Shown here: positions 6,964-16,465 of the stretch, in pieces
How positions within the stretch are numbered: position 1 is the stretch's first letter
Layout: each line of letters begins with the position of its first letter
Source of the DNA: Leifsonia poae
Lineage (GTDB): Bacteria > Actinomycetota > Actinomycetes > Actinomycetales > Microbacteriaceae
Reading direction: 5' to 3'
Length of the DNA stretch: 64,000 nt
Assembly: GCF_027921845.1 (NCBI RefSeq)
Contig: NZ_BSEN01000001.1
Location: forward strand, 110,948-174,947
The notes under the pieces: model-generated
Told to the model about the DNA's origin: nothing
The model's database searches: none
The model's input: only the letters and a program-made list of their open reading frames with translations
Position numbers and translations under genes: made by a program

Positions 6964-8382
6964 TTACTTGGCGGGGACCTCGACGGTCTCCTTCTTGGCC
7001 GCAGTCTTGCGGGCCGGAGCCTTCTTGGGCGCCTCGACGGCCGGGGCCGACTCGACCGCAGGCGGCTTCGGACGCGACGCGAACTCCTCGAAGACCGCGC
7101 GCGGGGCCTGCACGGCGCTCAGCGAGACGATGTCGCGGCCGAGGAAGAAGCCACCGATCCAGTCGCCGACGACGCGCCACTTGCGCTCCCAACTCGGCAT
7201 CGCGAGACCGTGGTAGCCGCGGTGCGCCCACCAGGCCGGGAGGCCCTTGATGGCCAGCTTGCCCGACTGGAAGACGCCGACGCCGACGCCGAGACCGGCG
7301 ACCGCACCCAGGTTCTTGTGGAAGTACTGACGGGGCAGCTCGCCGCGGAGGTCCGCGATGATGTTCTTCGCGAGCAGCTTGCCCTGGCGAACGGCGTGCT
7401 GGGCGTTCGGTACGCAGTAGCCGCCGACGCCGCCGCCGGTCAGGTCGGGGACGGCCGAGACATCGCCGGCGCCCCAGGCGTCCTTGACGATCTCCTCGTC
7501 GGTACCGACGCGGAGGTCGGCGCGGACGCGCAGACGGCCGCGCTCCTCGATGGGGAGGTCGGTGTGACGGACGATCGTCGGGTTCGCCATGACACCGGCG
7601 GTCCAGACGATGAGGTCGGTCTCGAACGACTCGCCGGTCGAGAGCTCGATGACGCCGTCGACCGCGCTCGACAGCTGGGTGTCGAGGTGGATCTCCGCGC
7701 CGCGCTGGGCGAGGTTCTTGATCACCCAGTGGCTCGTCGGCAGCGAGACCTCGGGCATGATGCGGCCCATCGCCTCGATGAGGTGGAAGTGCGTGTCCTC
7801 GAAAGAGATCTCCGGGTAGTTCTTGAGCAGCGCGCTCGCGAACGAGCGGAGCTCGGCGAAGATCTCGATTCCGGCGAAGCCGCCGCCGACGACCACGAAG
7901 GTCAGCAGACGGTCGCGCTCGGGGCCGGCCGGCAGCTTGGCCGCCTTGTCGAAGTTGGTGAGGACCTTGTCGCGGATCGCCACCGCCTCTTCGATGGTCT
8001 TGAGGCCGAGGGCCTGGTCGGCGACGCCCGGGATCGGGAACGTGCGCGACACGGCGCCGGCGGTGACCACGACGATGTCGTACTCGAACTCGTACGACTC
8101 ACCGACGAGAGGCTCGATGGTGGCGGTCTTCTTGGCGTGGTCGATGTAGGTGACCTTGGCCGAGATGATGTTCGTCTTGGTGAGGTGGCGACGGTGGGCG
8201 ACGACCGCGTGACGCGGCTCGATCGACCCGGCTGCGACCTCAGGAAGGAACGGCTGGTAGGTCATGTACGGCAGCGGGTCAACCATGGTGACCTCTGCTT
8301 CACCCTTGCGCAGCTGCTTCTCGAGCTTCCACGCGGTGTAAAAACCGGCGTATCCGCCGCCGACGATCAGGATTTTGGGCAC
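6964..8382 (-). CDS. Type II NADH dehydrogenase (FAD)
   Basis: 472 residues. A pyridine nucleotide-disulphide oxidoreductase fold has an FAD-binding GGGYAGFY near residue 8 and an NADH-binding VVGGGFAGIE near 160, followed by the WTAGVMANP and GDVSAVPD blocks of NDH-2. NDH-2 passes electrons from NADH to menaquinone at the inner membrane face without proton pumping. The C-terminus carries about 50 extra residues rich in Lys, Ala and Pro (PKKAPARKTAAKK), longer than usual and probably disordered. The GTG start 8382 is chosen because AGGAG lies about 10 bases upstream and the FAD motif begins immediately. A single-gene unit. Confidence 0.9.
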   Translation of the reverse strand: MPKILIVGGGYAGFYTAWKLEKQLRKGEAEVTMVDPLPYMTYQPFLPEVAAGSIEPRHAVVAHRRHLTKTNIISAKVTYIDHAKKTATIEPLVGESYEFEYDIVVVTAGAVSRTFPIPGVADQALGLKTIEEAVAIRDKVLTNFDKAAKLPAGPERDRLLTFVVVGGGFAGIEIFAELRSFASALLKNYPEISFEDTHFHLIEAMGRIMPEVSLPTSHWVIKNLAQRGAEIHLDTQLSSAVDGVIELSTGESFETDLIVWTAGVMANPTIVRHTDLPIEERGRLRVRADLRVGTDEEIVKDAWGAGDVSAVPDLTGGGVGGYCVPNAQHAVRQGKLLAKNIIADLRGELPRQYFHKNLGAVAGLGVGVGVFQSGKLAIKGLPAWWAHRGYHGLAMPSWERKWRVVGDWIGGFFLGRDIVSLSAVQAPRAVFEEFASRPKPPAVESAPAVEAPKKAPARKTAAKKETVEVPAK

Positions 8383-8420
8383 AGTGAACGGTCTCCTCAA
8401 CACGAAAGTATGCGGTTAAT

Positions 8421-9680
8421 CTACTCCTTGCTGGGCGTCCGCCTGAAATGCCGCCATGCGCCGACCCCGCCGAGGGCGGCGAGAGCGGTGAATCCGGCGA
8501 TCAGGCTGAACGGCAGCCAGAAGGTGGTGAGGGCGCTCCATTGCGGCCAGAGAAGCTGATCCATCCGCACCGAACGCTCCGGTGCGAGCGATTGCGGGGT
8601 GCTGGTGGTGACCGGCGCACTGCCGGGGGCCGGGGTCGTCGGCGTCTCTGCGCGACGGTGGATCTTGATCCATTCCGAGAGGTCGCCCATCGGGTTCGCC
8701 GAGACGTGCGGCACCGTGGCGGTGACCGCGGCCTGGGCATCCAGCAGCCCGAAGCCGTAGATCGGGCTCGGCACCGGGCCGGGAACGGGCTTGGCTGTCT
8801 TGATGATCCGCTCGATCACGTCGGCCGCCTTGAGCTCCGGATGCGCGGCCCGCACGAGTGCGACGGCGCCGGACACGAGGGGCGCAGCGCCGCTCGTGCC
8901 CGCCCACTGCACGTACCCGCCGCCGGGGTTCGCCCCCACCAGCTGTTCGCTGGGCGCCGAGACTCCGATGGTGATGCCCTGGGACGACGCGTCGAAACTG
9001 GCCTTGCCCTGACGGTCGACGCCGGCCACCGTGAGCACGCCGGGGATCGTCGCCGGCGCGCCGACCTCGGTCGTGCCGCTGCCACGGTTGCCCGCCGCCG
9101 CGACGATCACCACGTCGTGCTGGAACGCGTACTCGAACGCGTCGTCCCACGAGGTCGGCCAATCGAGGGTGTTGCGCGTGAGCGACATGTTGATCACCTC
9201 GGCGCCGTTGTCGACGGCCCATCGCACGGCGTTGGCGATCTGGTCGTCGCTGCTGATCGATCCGGATGCCTCGCCGAGCGCCACCGAGGCGGTGAGGATC
9301 GACGCCCGGGGTGCGGCACCGAGCACGCCGCTGCCCGGTCCTGTGCCGCGTCCGGCGAGCAGCGAACCCACCCACGTGCCGTGGTTGGCCGCGTCGCCGT
9401 CGCCGAGCGGCTTCTGACCGTTCGCGGCGCCCACACCCGACACATCCGTGCCGCCGACGATCGCGCCCTTGAGGTCGGGCACGGTGCCGTCGACGCCCGT
9501 GTCGATCACCGCGACCTTCACACCGGCACCCTGCGTGGTCTTCCACGCCTGAGAGAATCCGTAGTCGTTCAGCCAGTACTCGAGGTCGCGCACCTGGTCG
9601 GCGTGCGCGACGGACGGCGCCAGCAGGGCGAGGACGATCCCTGCGACGAAAGCGGCTCCACCACGGCCGAGACGGTTCAT
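8421..9680 (-). CDS. S8 subtilisin-like protease, mycosin type, membrane-anchored
   Basis: 419 residues. A signal peptide (about 1-27, ending SVAHA) precedes a subtilase domain with Asp60 (VIDTGVDG), His100 (NHGTWVGSLLAG), the oxyanion Asn198 (AAAGN) and Ser263 (GTSGAAPLVSG). A Pro/Thr/Ser linker follows, and a C-terminal helix at about 382-405 with a basic tail. This layout is that of type VII secretion mycosins, which cleave exported substrates outside the membrane, but no EccB, EccC or WXG100 gene is nearby. The ATG overlaps the stop of DUF501 (ATGA), so translation is probably coupled; this decides the start at 9680. Confidence 0.88.
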   Translation of the reverse strand: MNRLGRGGAAFVAGIVLALLAPSVAHADQVRDLEYWLNDYGFSQAWKTTQGAGVKVAVIDTGVDGTVPDLKGAIVGGTDVSGVGAANGQKPLGDGDAANHGTWVGSLLAGRGTGPGSGVLGAAPRASILTASVALGEASGSISSDDQIANAVRWAVDNGAEVINMSLTRNTLDWPTSWDDAFEYAFQHDVVIVAAAGNRGSGTTEVGAPATIPGVLTVAGVDRQGKASFDASSQGITIGVSAPSEQLVGANPGGGYVQWAGTSGAAPLVSGAVALVRAAHPELKAADVIERIIKTAKPVPGPVPSPIYGFGLLDAQAAVTATVPHVSANPMGDLSEWIKIHRRAETPTTPAPGSAPVTTSTPQSLAPERSVRMDQLLWPQWSALTTFWLPFSLIAGFTALAALGGVGAWRHFRRTPSKE

Positions 9681-10192
9681 CCGGCGGTGACGTCCACGCA
9701 TTCGCAGACCTCGGGCGACCAGTCGGCGCGTTCCAGCGCCAGGTCGCCGATCGGGTTGACGCCGGGACCCGCCGCGAGAGCGTGAGCGCCGAGCGCGTGC
9801 AGGCACTTCACCCGCACGGGCATGCCGCCGGCCGAGATGCCGTGGATCTCCTCGACCAGCGCGATGCTCTCGCGGTCGGCGAGGTACGCCTCGTGAGCGG
9901 CCGCGTACTGCGAACGCACCGCGTCGTCGGTCTCGAGGAGCTCGTTGTACTCGTTCATCACCTGGGTCGCCTCGAGCTGCGAGAGCGCGGCCGTGGCGGC
10001 CGGGTGCGTCAGGTAGTAGAACGTCGGGAACGGCGTGCCGTCGTCGAGCCGCGGGGCGGTCGAGACGACCGTCGGGTTGCCGCAGACGCAGCGCGCGGCG
10101 ATGCCGACGACGTTGCGCGCCGGGCGGCCCAGCTGCGCGGAGACGATGGCGATGTCCTCATCGGTCACAGGATCGAACGGTGGGGTGGTCAT
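9677..10192 (-). CDS. DUF501 protein
   Basis: 171 residues of the actinobacterial DUF501 family, with conserved cysteine motifs VCGNP (near 35-40) and KCLHALGAHALA (near 130-140), and a C-terminal CECVD. The cysteines could bind a metal. The family is regularly found beside enolase and the FtsB-like gene; its function is not known. It overlaps the FtsB-like gene upstream and the protease gene downstream by four bases each, so the three are likely translated as one coupled unit. Confidence 0.88.
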   Translation of the reverse strand: MTTPPFDPVTDEDIAIVSAQLGRPARNVVGIAARCVCGNPTVVSTAPRLDDGTPFPTFYYLTHPAATAALSQLEATQVMNEYNELLETDDAVRSQYAAAHEAYLADRESIALVEEIHGISAGGMPVRVKCLHALGAHALAAGPGVNPIGDLALERADWSPEVCECVDVTAG

Positions 10193-10716
10193 TGCTTGCC
10201 GCCAGGGGTCGGGGTGGGTGTCGGAGTGGGGGCCGGTGTTCCGGAGAGCTGAGCGGGGCTGGCCGTGCTGAGCCCTGCGCCCATGAACGAGCCGAACAGG
10301 GAGTCGAGCCAGTCGCTCTCGGTCTTCTGCAGCTTCGAGCTGACTGGAGCGTCCGGCTTTTTCGCCGCCGGCTTGCGGTCGTCGATCACGAGGTAGCTGA
10401 CCTCACCGGGCATCACGTAGTAGAGCCGGTCGCGGGCCTGCGCACGGATGTAGCTGGGGTCGTTCCAGCGCGCCCGCTCGCTCTTGAGCGTGTTCACCTG
10501 CGCCGTCAGCTGGTCGACGGCCTGCTGCTGGTCCGCGATCTGCTGGCGCTGCTGCACGTAGCCCTGCAGCGTCGGCGCGAGAATCACGACGGCCAGGATG
10601 AGCAGCCCCATCATCACCAGCGAGAAACCCGAGAAGTGGATGCCCCGGAGCCATCTTCCGGTCTCCGTGGTGCTCTCCATCTTCACCGGTACGCGACGGG
10701 AGCGGGGCGTGGCCAC
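10189..10716 (-). CDS. FtsB/DivIC-like septum formation initiator
   Basis: 175 residues. A short basic cytoplasmic N-terminus is followed by one membrane helix (about 36-57) and then a coiled coil rich in Gln and Leu (YVQQRQQIADQQQAVDQL), with the DivIC-family signature DPSYIRAQARDRLYYVMPGE. FtsB-like proteins bridge FtsL and FtsQ at the division site. The C-terminal half is longer than in E. coli FtsB and ends in a repeated Thr-Pro tail. GTG 10716 is chosen because AGGAGG lies four bases upstream. It follows eno on the same strand but an intrinsic terminator lies between. Confidence 0.88.
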   Translation of the reverse strand: MATPRSRRVPVKMESTTETGRWLRGIHFSGFSLVMMGLLILAVVILAPTLQGYVQQRQQIADQQQAVDQLTAQVNTLKSERARWNDPSYIRAQARDRLYYVMPGEVSYLVIDDRKPAAKKPDAPVSSKLQKTESDWLDSLFGSFMGAGLSTASPAQLSGTPAPTPTPTPTPGGKQ

Positions 10717-10860
10717 GGAGCCTCCTGGGTGTGTCGCGGACGGGAGCGGTGCGGCCGGGTGGAGGCCACGATTCATGCTACGTCACGCACCCGGGAACCT
10801 CCGGGATGCCCCGCGCCCGCGTACGCGCACACTGTCCGTTCCCGTGCTCGACCGCCCGCC

Positions 10861-10919
10861 GTCGTTTGCCACTTGTGGTGGTCAACACGCCCGGATGACC
10901 ACCACGAGTGGCAAATGAC
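10861..10919. repeat. 23-bp imperfect inverted repeat
   Basis: The arms 10861-10883 and 10897-10919 are complementary at 21 of 23 positions, around a 13-base spacer. The core is TTTGCCACTTGTGGTGGTC. It lies in the 288-base gap between eno and the FtsB-like gene, upstream of the eno terminator hairpin as read on the plus strand. It is far larger than needed for termination and resembles REP-type intergenic palindromes. Confidence 0.8.
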
Positions 10920-10955
10920 GGCCGGCGCCCGGTGGTCAAGGGCCGGCGCACGACG

Positions 10956-10985
10956 AAGGCCCCCGGACGAGCATCCGGGGGCCTT
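10956..10985 (-). terminator. Rho-independent terminator of eno
   Basis: AAGGCCCCCGGA (10956-10967) pairs perfectly with TCCGGGGGCCTT (10974-10985) around a six-base loop. It starts 20 bases past the enolase stop codon. No long T tract follows, as is common in high-GC genomes. Confidence 0.8.
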
Positions 10986-11004
10986 ACGGGGTGGTGCGGT
11001 GGCG

Positions 11005-12348
<1,344 letters not shown>

Positions 12349-12355
12349 CTACTGA

Positions 12356-12934
12356 TCAGTGGAGAGCCGCGTCGGACGGCCCGGTCGTCCACGACTCGAA
12401 CCGCACCGTGAGACCAGGGCGGGTCGGGCCGCAGATGAGCGGGCCCGCCTCGACCTCTACGTGGGGGTCGAGCGGGGCGAGCCGCACGAGGCGGAAGGGC
12501 TCGTCGTCGACCCGCGCGCGGATGGTCACGGCGTCGCCTGCTCGGCTGGCCCGCACCGTGATCCGATGACCGGCCCACTCGGCGACGGGCGCGACCGACC
12601 AGTCCGACATCCTGTCGGTGACGACCGCACCGAGCTGGAGCGCCCCGTCGGCGTACTCGACGCCGGCCTTCGTCCACGTCTCGTCATCGACGCGCACGAA
12701 GATCCCGGCCTGATCGAACTCCCCGGTGAACGCGCCCGTGAAGGTGACCTCCATGGCGGTGCCGGCCGGCAACGGCGCGAGGAGCGCGTGCTCGGTGTCG
12801 TGCACGAACCCGTAGGCGGTCGTGCGCCACGCGTCGCTGCTCTCCCGCGCGGTCACGAGCAGGGCGTCGCCGTCGCTCTCGACGTTCTCGGGCTCGTTCG
12901 TCCAGTGGCCGTCCGACCAGTCGATGCGCGTCAT
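12356..12934 (-). CDS. DUF1349 / beta-sandwich protein
   Basis: 192 residues. The pattern of repeated strands (DALLVTARESSDAWRTTAYGF, AMEVTFTGAFTGEFDQAGIFV, WTKAGVEYADGALQLGAVVTD) matches the DUF1349 / regulation-of-enolase-protein-1 family, a concanavalin-like beta sandwich thought to bind carbohydrate. Its ATG overlaps the hisS stop (ATGA at 12931-12934), so it is likely translated from the hisS message. The yeast namesake REE1 affects enolase, and eno is the next gene here; that link is only suggestive. Its 3' end overlaps the probable eno promoter. Confidence 0.83.
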   Translation of the reverse strand: MTRIDWSDGHWTNEPENVESDGDALLVTARESSDAWRTTAYGFVHDTEHALLAPLPAGTAMEVTFTGAFTGEFDQAGIFVRVDDETWTKAGVEYADGALQLGAVVTDRMSDWSVAPVAEWAGHRITVRASRAGDAVTIRARVDDEPFRLVRLAPLDPHVEVEAGPLICGPTRPGLTVRFESWTTGPSDAALH

Positions 12935-14223
12935 CCGATGGCCTTCACGTCGAGCGAGGCGGCGTCGCCGGTCTCCGCCGTGACGAAGGCGAAGGAACCG
13001 AAGCCGGATGCACCGGCCCGATCGAGCAGCGCCTTGAGGTTCTTCGTGCGCTTCTCGAGGCGCACCCGGCGCCCGGATGCGATGAGCTCGCTCTTCACGG
13101 CCAGCAGCCGGTCGAGCGGCACAGCCGCGTCGTAGACGAGCACGATCGCATCCTCCGCGCCGCCGGTCGGCAGCTCGACGAGGTCGACGACGCGCTCGAA
13201 GCCGATCGAGAAGCCCGCCGCGGGGACCTCGCTGCCGAGGAAGCGTCCGATCATCCCGTCGTAGCGCCCGCCGCCGCCCACCGAGCTGCCGGAGCCGGGG
13301 TGGGCGATCTCGAAGATCGTGCCCGTGTAGTAGCCCATGCCGCGCACCAGCGTCGGGTCGAATCGCAGTGTCACACCGGAGGGAAGCGTGTCGAGCGCGT
13401 GCGCAAGACCCTCGAGGGCGGCGATCGCGTCGGTGTCGATGCCGTCGGGCAGGATCGAGGTGATCGCCTCGACGGTGAGCGCGACGCCGCCGTCGGCGAG
13501 GTGCGGCTCGAGCTGCTCCAGGATGCCGCCCAGCACGGCCGCCGAGTCGGCGCCGTCCGCGCTCAGTTCGCCGACGACCCCGGCCGCGCCGATCTTGTCG
13601 AGCTTGTCGATCGAGATGAGCACCTGCGGCCAGCGCGACGCTGCGAACCCGCAGTACTCGAGCAGTCCGTTCAGGATGCGGCGGTCGTTGATGCGGATCG
13701 TGCAGTCCTTCAGGCCCAGCGCATCCAGGGCGGCGGCGGTCGCCGTGATCAGCTCGACCTCGGCCAGCTGCGACGCTTCGCCGATGATGTCGATGTCGCA
13801 CTGCACGAACTGGCGGTACCGGCCCTTCTGCGGCCGCTCCGCCCGCCACACCGGGGCGATCTGGATGGCCCGGAACACGGGAGGGAGCTCCGCGCGGTGC
13901 GTCGCGTAGAACCGCGCGAGCGGCACCGTGAGGTCGAAGCGCAGCCCCAGGTCGGTGAGGCTCAGGAGGTCGCCCGAGTCGATCGCGGCGGTGAGGTCGT
14001 CGGCATCCAGGCCGCGCTTGAGCACACTGAACGCGAGCTTCTCGTTGTCCCCGCCGAGCCCGGAGTGCAGGCGTGCGACGTCTTCGACGACCGGCGTCTC
14101 GATCTCGTCGAAGCCGTGCGCCGAGAAGGTGCGCCGGATCACGCCGAGGGCGTGCTCGCGTCGCGCTTTGTCGGCGGGGAGGAAGTCGCGCATACCGCGG
14201 GGCGGTGTGATCGGGGAAGCCAT
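12931..14223 (-). CDS. hisS: Histidyl-tRNA synthetase
   Basis: 430 residues of class II aminoacyl-tRNA synthetase, charging tRNA-His. Motif 1 begins at PPRGMRDFLP, motif 2 is FRAIQIAPVWRAERPQKGRYRQF, the histidine-specific blocks are FDPTLVRGMGYYTGTIFEI and GGGGRYDGMIG, and motif 3 is GFSIGFERVV. A C-terminal anticodon-binding domain follows from about 335. ATG 14223 is used because conserved sequence starts at once. The gene is divergent from the epoxide hydrolase with only 36 bases between starts. The extended frame upstream has no homology. Confidence 0.95.
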   Translation of the reverse strand: MASPITPPRGMRDFLPADKARREHALGVIRRTFSAHGFDEIETPVVEDVARLHSGLGGDNEKLAFSVLKRGLDADDLTAAIDSGDLLSLTDLGLRFDLTVPLARFYATHRAELPPVFRAIQIAPVWRAERPQKGRYRQFVQCDIDIIGEASQLAEVELITATAAALDALGLKDCTIRINDRRILNGLLEYCGFAASRWPQVLISIDKLDKIGAAGVVGELSADGADSAAVLGGILEQLEPHLADGGVALTVEAITSILPDGIDTDAIAALEGLAHALDTLPSGVTLRFDPTLVRGMGYYTGTIFEIAHPGSGSSVGGGGRYDGMIGRFLGSEVPAAGFSIGFERVVDLVELPTGGAEDAIVLVYDAAVPLDRLLAVKSELIASGRRVRLEKRTKNLKALLDRAGASGFGSFAFVTAETGDAASLDVKAIG

Positions 14224-14246
14224 GGATCGATTCTTCCATGCACAAC

Positions 14247-14252
14247 TACAGT
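14247..14252 (+). promoter_or_regulatory. Candidate -10 element (leaderless) for the epoxide hydrolase
   Basis: TACAGT ends seven bases before the ATG at 14260 and there is no Shine-Dalgarno sequence. The whole promoter must lie within or close to the 36-base divergent gap and the hisS 5' end. Confidence 0.4.
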
Positions 14253-14259
14253 GGGACGG

Positions 14260-15387
14260 ATGGCTATCGAACCCTTCCGCGTCCACGTGCCCGATGAGGT
14301 GCTCGACGACCTGCGGGGTCGCCTGCAGCGCACCCGGTTCCTCCCCTCGATCGGCGCGGCGCCATGGTCGGGCGGCATCGATCCGGCCGTTCTCCGCTCG
14401 CTCGTCGACGACTGGGCGCACCTCGACTGGCGTGCGCACGAGGAGCGCCTCAACCAGTACGACCAGTTCCTCGCCGACGTGAACGGCCACCGCATGCACT
14501 TCGTGCGCATCCCCGCGGCAGGGTCGGCCGGGCAGCGTGTTCCGCTGCTGCTCCTGCACGGCTGGCCGAGCGCCTTCACTGAGTACCTCGCGCTCGGCGA
14601 CCGCCTCGCCAACCCCGCCTCGTACGGTTCGGATGCACGGATCGCCTTCGACGTCGTCATCCCGTCGCTCCCCGGCTTCCTGTACTCCGAGCTGCCCGAC
14701 CGGCCGCTCACCCGGCAGGCGATCGCGGACGACCTGCACGAGCTGATGTCGGGCGTGCTCGGCTACGACCGCTACGGCGCGTTCGGCGGCGACATCGGCG
14801 GCGGCGCGGCGACCTGGCTGGGCGTCGACCGGGCGGAGCATCTGCTGGGCATCCAGTTGCTGAACGCCCCGTTCCCCGCCGACGAGACCCCGCACTCCGA
14901 TGACGAACGCGCCTACCTCGCCGCCCTCGAGGAGTACGACCGCGCCGACGGGGGCTACAGCGAGATCATGCTCAGCCGTCCGGACACGATCGCGGCCGCC
15001 CTCAACGACTCCCCCGCCGGGCTCCTCGCCTGGATCGTCGACAAGTGGCACGACTGGGTCGACGGCGATCTCGAACACGTGATCGCCCGCGAGCAGCTGC
15101 TCGTGCTCGCCACGCTCTACTGGGCGACGGAGTCCATCGGCACGTCCTTCCAGCAGTACTTCGACTATGAGCACAACCGGCCGAGGCCGCCGATCGTCGC
15201 GCCGGTCGGCGTCTACCTGAGCCGGGAGCCCGGATTCCGCGGCTTCCCGCGCTCGCTCGCCGAACGCGCGGCCGACGACCTGCGCGAATTCGTGGTGGCG
15301 GAGGCCGGCGGCCATTTCGCCGGCGCGGAGCATCCCGAGCCCACCGCGGACGCCATCCGGGGGTTCTTCGGCCGCCTGCTCAGATGA
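14260..15387 (+). CDS. Epoxide hydrolase (EHN domain, microsomal type)
   Basis: 375 residues. An N-terminal EHN lid domain (about 1-105, IEPFRVHVPDEVLDDLRGRL) precedes an alpha/beta hydrolase domain. The oxyanion hole motif HGWP is at 100-103, the nucleophile Asp178 sits in GGDIGGG, and a C-terminal GGHF supplies the histidine near 349. The expected acidic partner lies in the 300s but cannot be assigned with certainty. Such enzymes hydrolyse epoxides through an ester intermediate. There are no pathway neighbours. It begins at ATG 14260 after a TACAGT -10-like element, suggesting a leaderless transcript. Confidence 0.88.
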   Translation: MAIEPFRVHVPDEVLDDLRGRLQRTRFLPSIGAAPWSGGIDPAVLRSLVDDWAHLDWRAHEERLNQYDQFLADVNGHRMHFVRIPAAGSAGQRVPLLLLHGWPSAFTEYLALGDRLANPASYGSDARIAFDVVIPSLPGFLYSELPDRPLTRQAIADDLHELMSGVLGYDRYGAFGGDIGGGAATWLGVDRAEHLLGIQLLNAPFPADETPHSDDERAYLAALEEYDRADGGYSEIMLSRPDTIAAALNDSPAGLLAWIVDKWHDWVDGDLEHVIAREQLLVLATLYWATESIGTSFQQYFDYEHNRPRPPIVAPVGVYLSREPGFRGFPRSLAERAADDLREFVVAEAGGHFAGAEHPEPTADAIRGFFGRLLR

Positions 15388-15659
15388 GCGGGATCGACCG
15401 TATCGGTTGGTCCGGCACGGTCGTAAACTAGGCGTGTTGCCACCCTGAAGGCCGGGTTCGCCTGGGCCTCGGTGGTGTCCCGCTGGACCTGGCATGAGTC
15501 GCATCCGCCCGACCGCGGCGCGGAATCGCTGCCAGACACAGGCCGACGGCGCGGTCGCATCACGCCAGGAGTGCGGTTTCTGCTCTCACCCGAATGGTGG
15601 AGAGGTACCCACCGAGTGGTCGCGTTGCCGGCCATCCCCTGTACTGAGCGGCCGCCGGG
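15388..15659. other. 272-base intergenic region between converging genes
   Basis: The region separates the epoxide hydrolase stop from the iron-importer ATPase stop. It holds a TAAACT -10-like element at 15424-15429, a hairpin at 15439-15476, and further self-complementary stretches, including GGTGG...CCCACC near 15597-15614. Short open frames cross it on both strands but have no start signal or recognised sequence. A structured non-coding RNA is possible; none of the RNA families I know fits clearly. Confidence 0.4.
15439..15476. terminator. Hairpin with UUCG loop, terminator or RNA domain
   Basis: GCCACC (15439-15444) pairs with GGTGGT (15471-15476), with an inner stem AGGCC/GGCCT and GGG/CCT capped by TTCG. 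It lies 50 bases after the epoxide hydrolase stop. It could terminate that gene or form the first helix of a longer RNA. Confidence 0.5.
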
Positions 15660-16463
15660 TCAGCCGAGCGTGTGGTGGCGCCCCAGCGGGACGACGAGCG
15701 GTGTGGCGGTCACCGGATCCGGCACGATCACCGACTCGACGCCGAACACGTCGCGTACGAGCTCCGCCGTCACCACGTCGCCCGGCTCGCCGGAGGCGAC
15801 GATCGCTCCGGAGCGCATGGCGATCAGGTGGTCGGCGTAGCGCGCCGCCAGGTTTAGATCGTGCAGCACCATCACCACCGTGGCGCCGCGGGCGGCGTTG
15901 AGGTCGAGCAGCAGGTCGAGCACATCGATCTGGTGGCTGATGTCGAGGAAAGTCGTCGGCTCGTCGAGCAGCAGGATGCCCGTCTGCTGCGCCAGCGCCA
16001 TCGCGATCCAGACCCGCTGGCGCTGGCCGCCCGAGAGCTCGTCGATGGCCCGGTCCGCCAGCTCGGTGACACCCGTCGACAGCATGGCCTCCGCGACCGC
16101 CCGATCGTCCTCCGCCGTCCAGCGCCGGAACCAGCCCTGGTGCGGGTAGCGTCCGCGACCGACCAGGTCGGCCACGGTGATCCCGTCGGGAGCCGTCGGC
16201 GTCTGAGGCAGCAGGCCGAGCCGGGTGGCGACCGTCTTGGTGGGCAGCGAGTGGATGTCGGCGCCGTCGAGCAGCACAGTTCCGGAGGCGGGGGTCAGCA
16301 GTCGCGACAGCCCGCGCAGCAGGGTGGACTTGCCACAGGCGTTCGGCCCCACGATCGCGGTCACCCGCCCTGGCGGGATGTCGAGGTCGAGCCCGTCGAC
16401 CACCACCCGCCCCTCATAGGCGAGCGTCAGGTCGCGCGCAGCCAGTCGATGGGTCGTTGTCAC
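15660..16463 (-). CDS. Iron-siderophore ABC transporter ATPase (FecE/FepC type)
   Basis: 267 residues. The Walker A motif is GPNACGKST (39-47), the signature is [10 protein letters not shown], Walker B is [12 protein letters not shown] and the H-loop is VLHDLN, the sequence family of ferric-siderophore/cobalamin importers. It powers uptake through the two FecCD permeases encoded just upstream. GTG 16463 is chosen because it lies two bases after the permease stop with GGGAGG about eight bases upstream; an earlier ATG would overlap the permease gene. It is last in the iron-regulated operon. Confidence 0.9.
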   Translation of the reverse strand: MTTTHRLAARDLTLAYEGRVVVDGLDLDIPPGRVTAIVGPNACGKSTLLRGLSRLLTPASGTVLLDGADIHSLPTKTVATRLGLLPQTPTAPDGITVADLVGRGRYPHQGWFRRWTAEDDRAVAEAMLSTGVTELADRAIDELSGGQRQRVWIAMALAQQTGILLLDEPTTFLDISHQIDVLDLLLDLNAARGATVVMVLHDLNLAARYADHLIAMRSGAIVASGEPGDVVTAELVRDVFGVESVIVPDPVTATPLVVPLGRHHTLG

Positions 16464-16465
16464 GG

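Noticed and set aside
8421-9806. Longer form of the serine protease starting at 9806
   Set aside because: The extra residues lie within DUF501 on the same strand; the ATGA overlap at 9677-9680 and the signal peptide fix the start at 9680.
12931-15504. An 857-codon frame including hisS
   Set aside because: Only the part from ATG 14223 matches histidyl-tRNA synthetase; the rest is antisense to the epoxide hydrolase, which has a complete catalytic pattern.
15545-15660. RNase P, tmRNA, SRP or 6C RNA in the same gap
   Set aside because: The diagnostic conserved sequences of these RNAs are absent on both strands as far as I can read.
15494-15901. Protein-coding gene in the 15388-15659 gap
   Set aside because: No start signal or recognised sequence; the frame runs into the antisense of the ABC ATPase gene.
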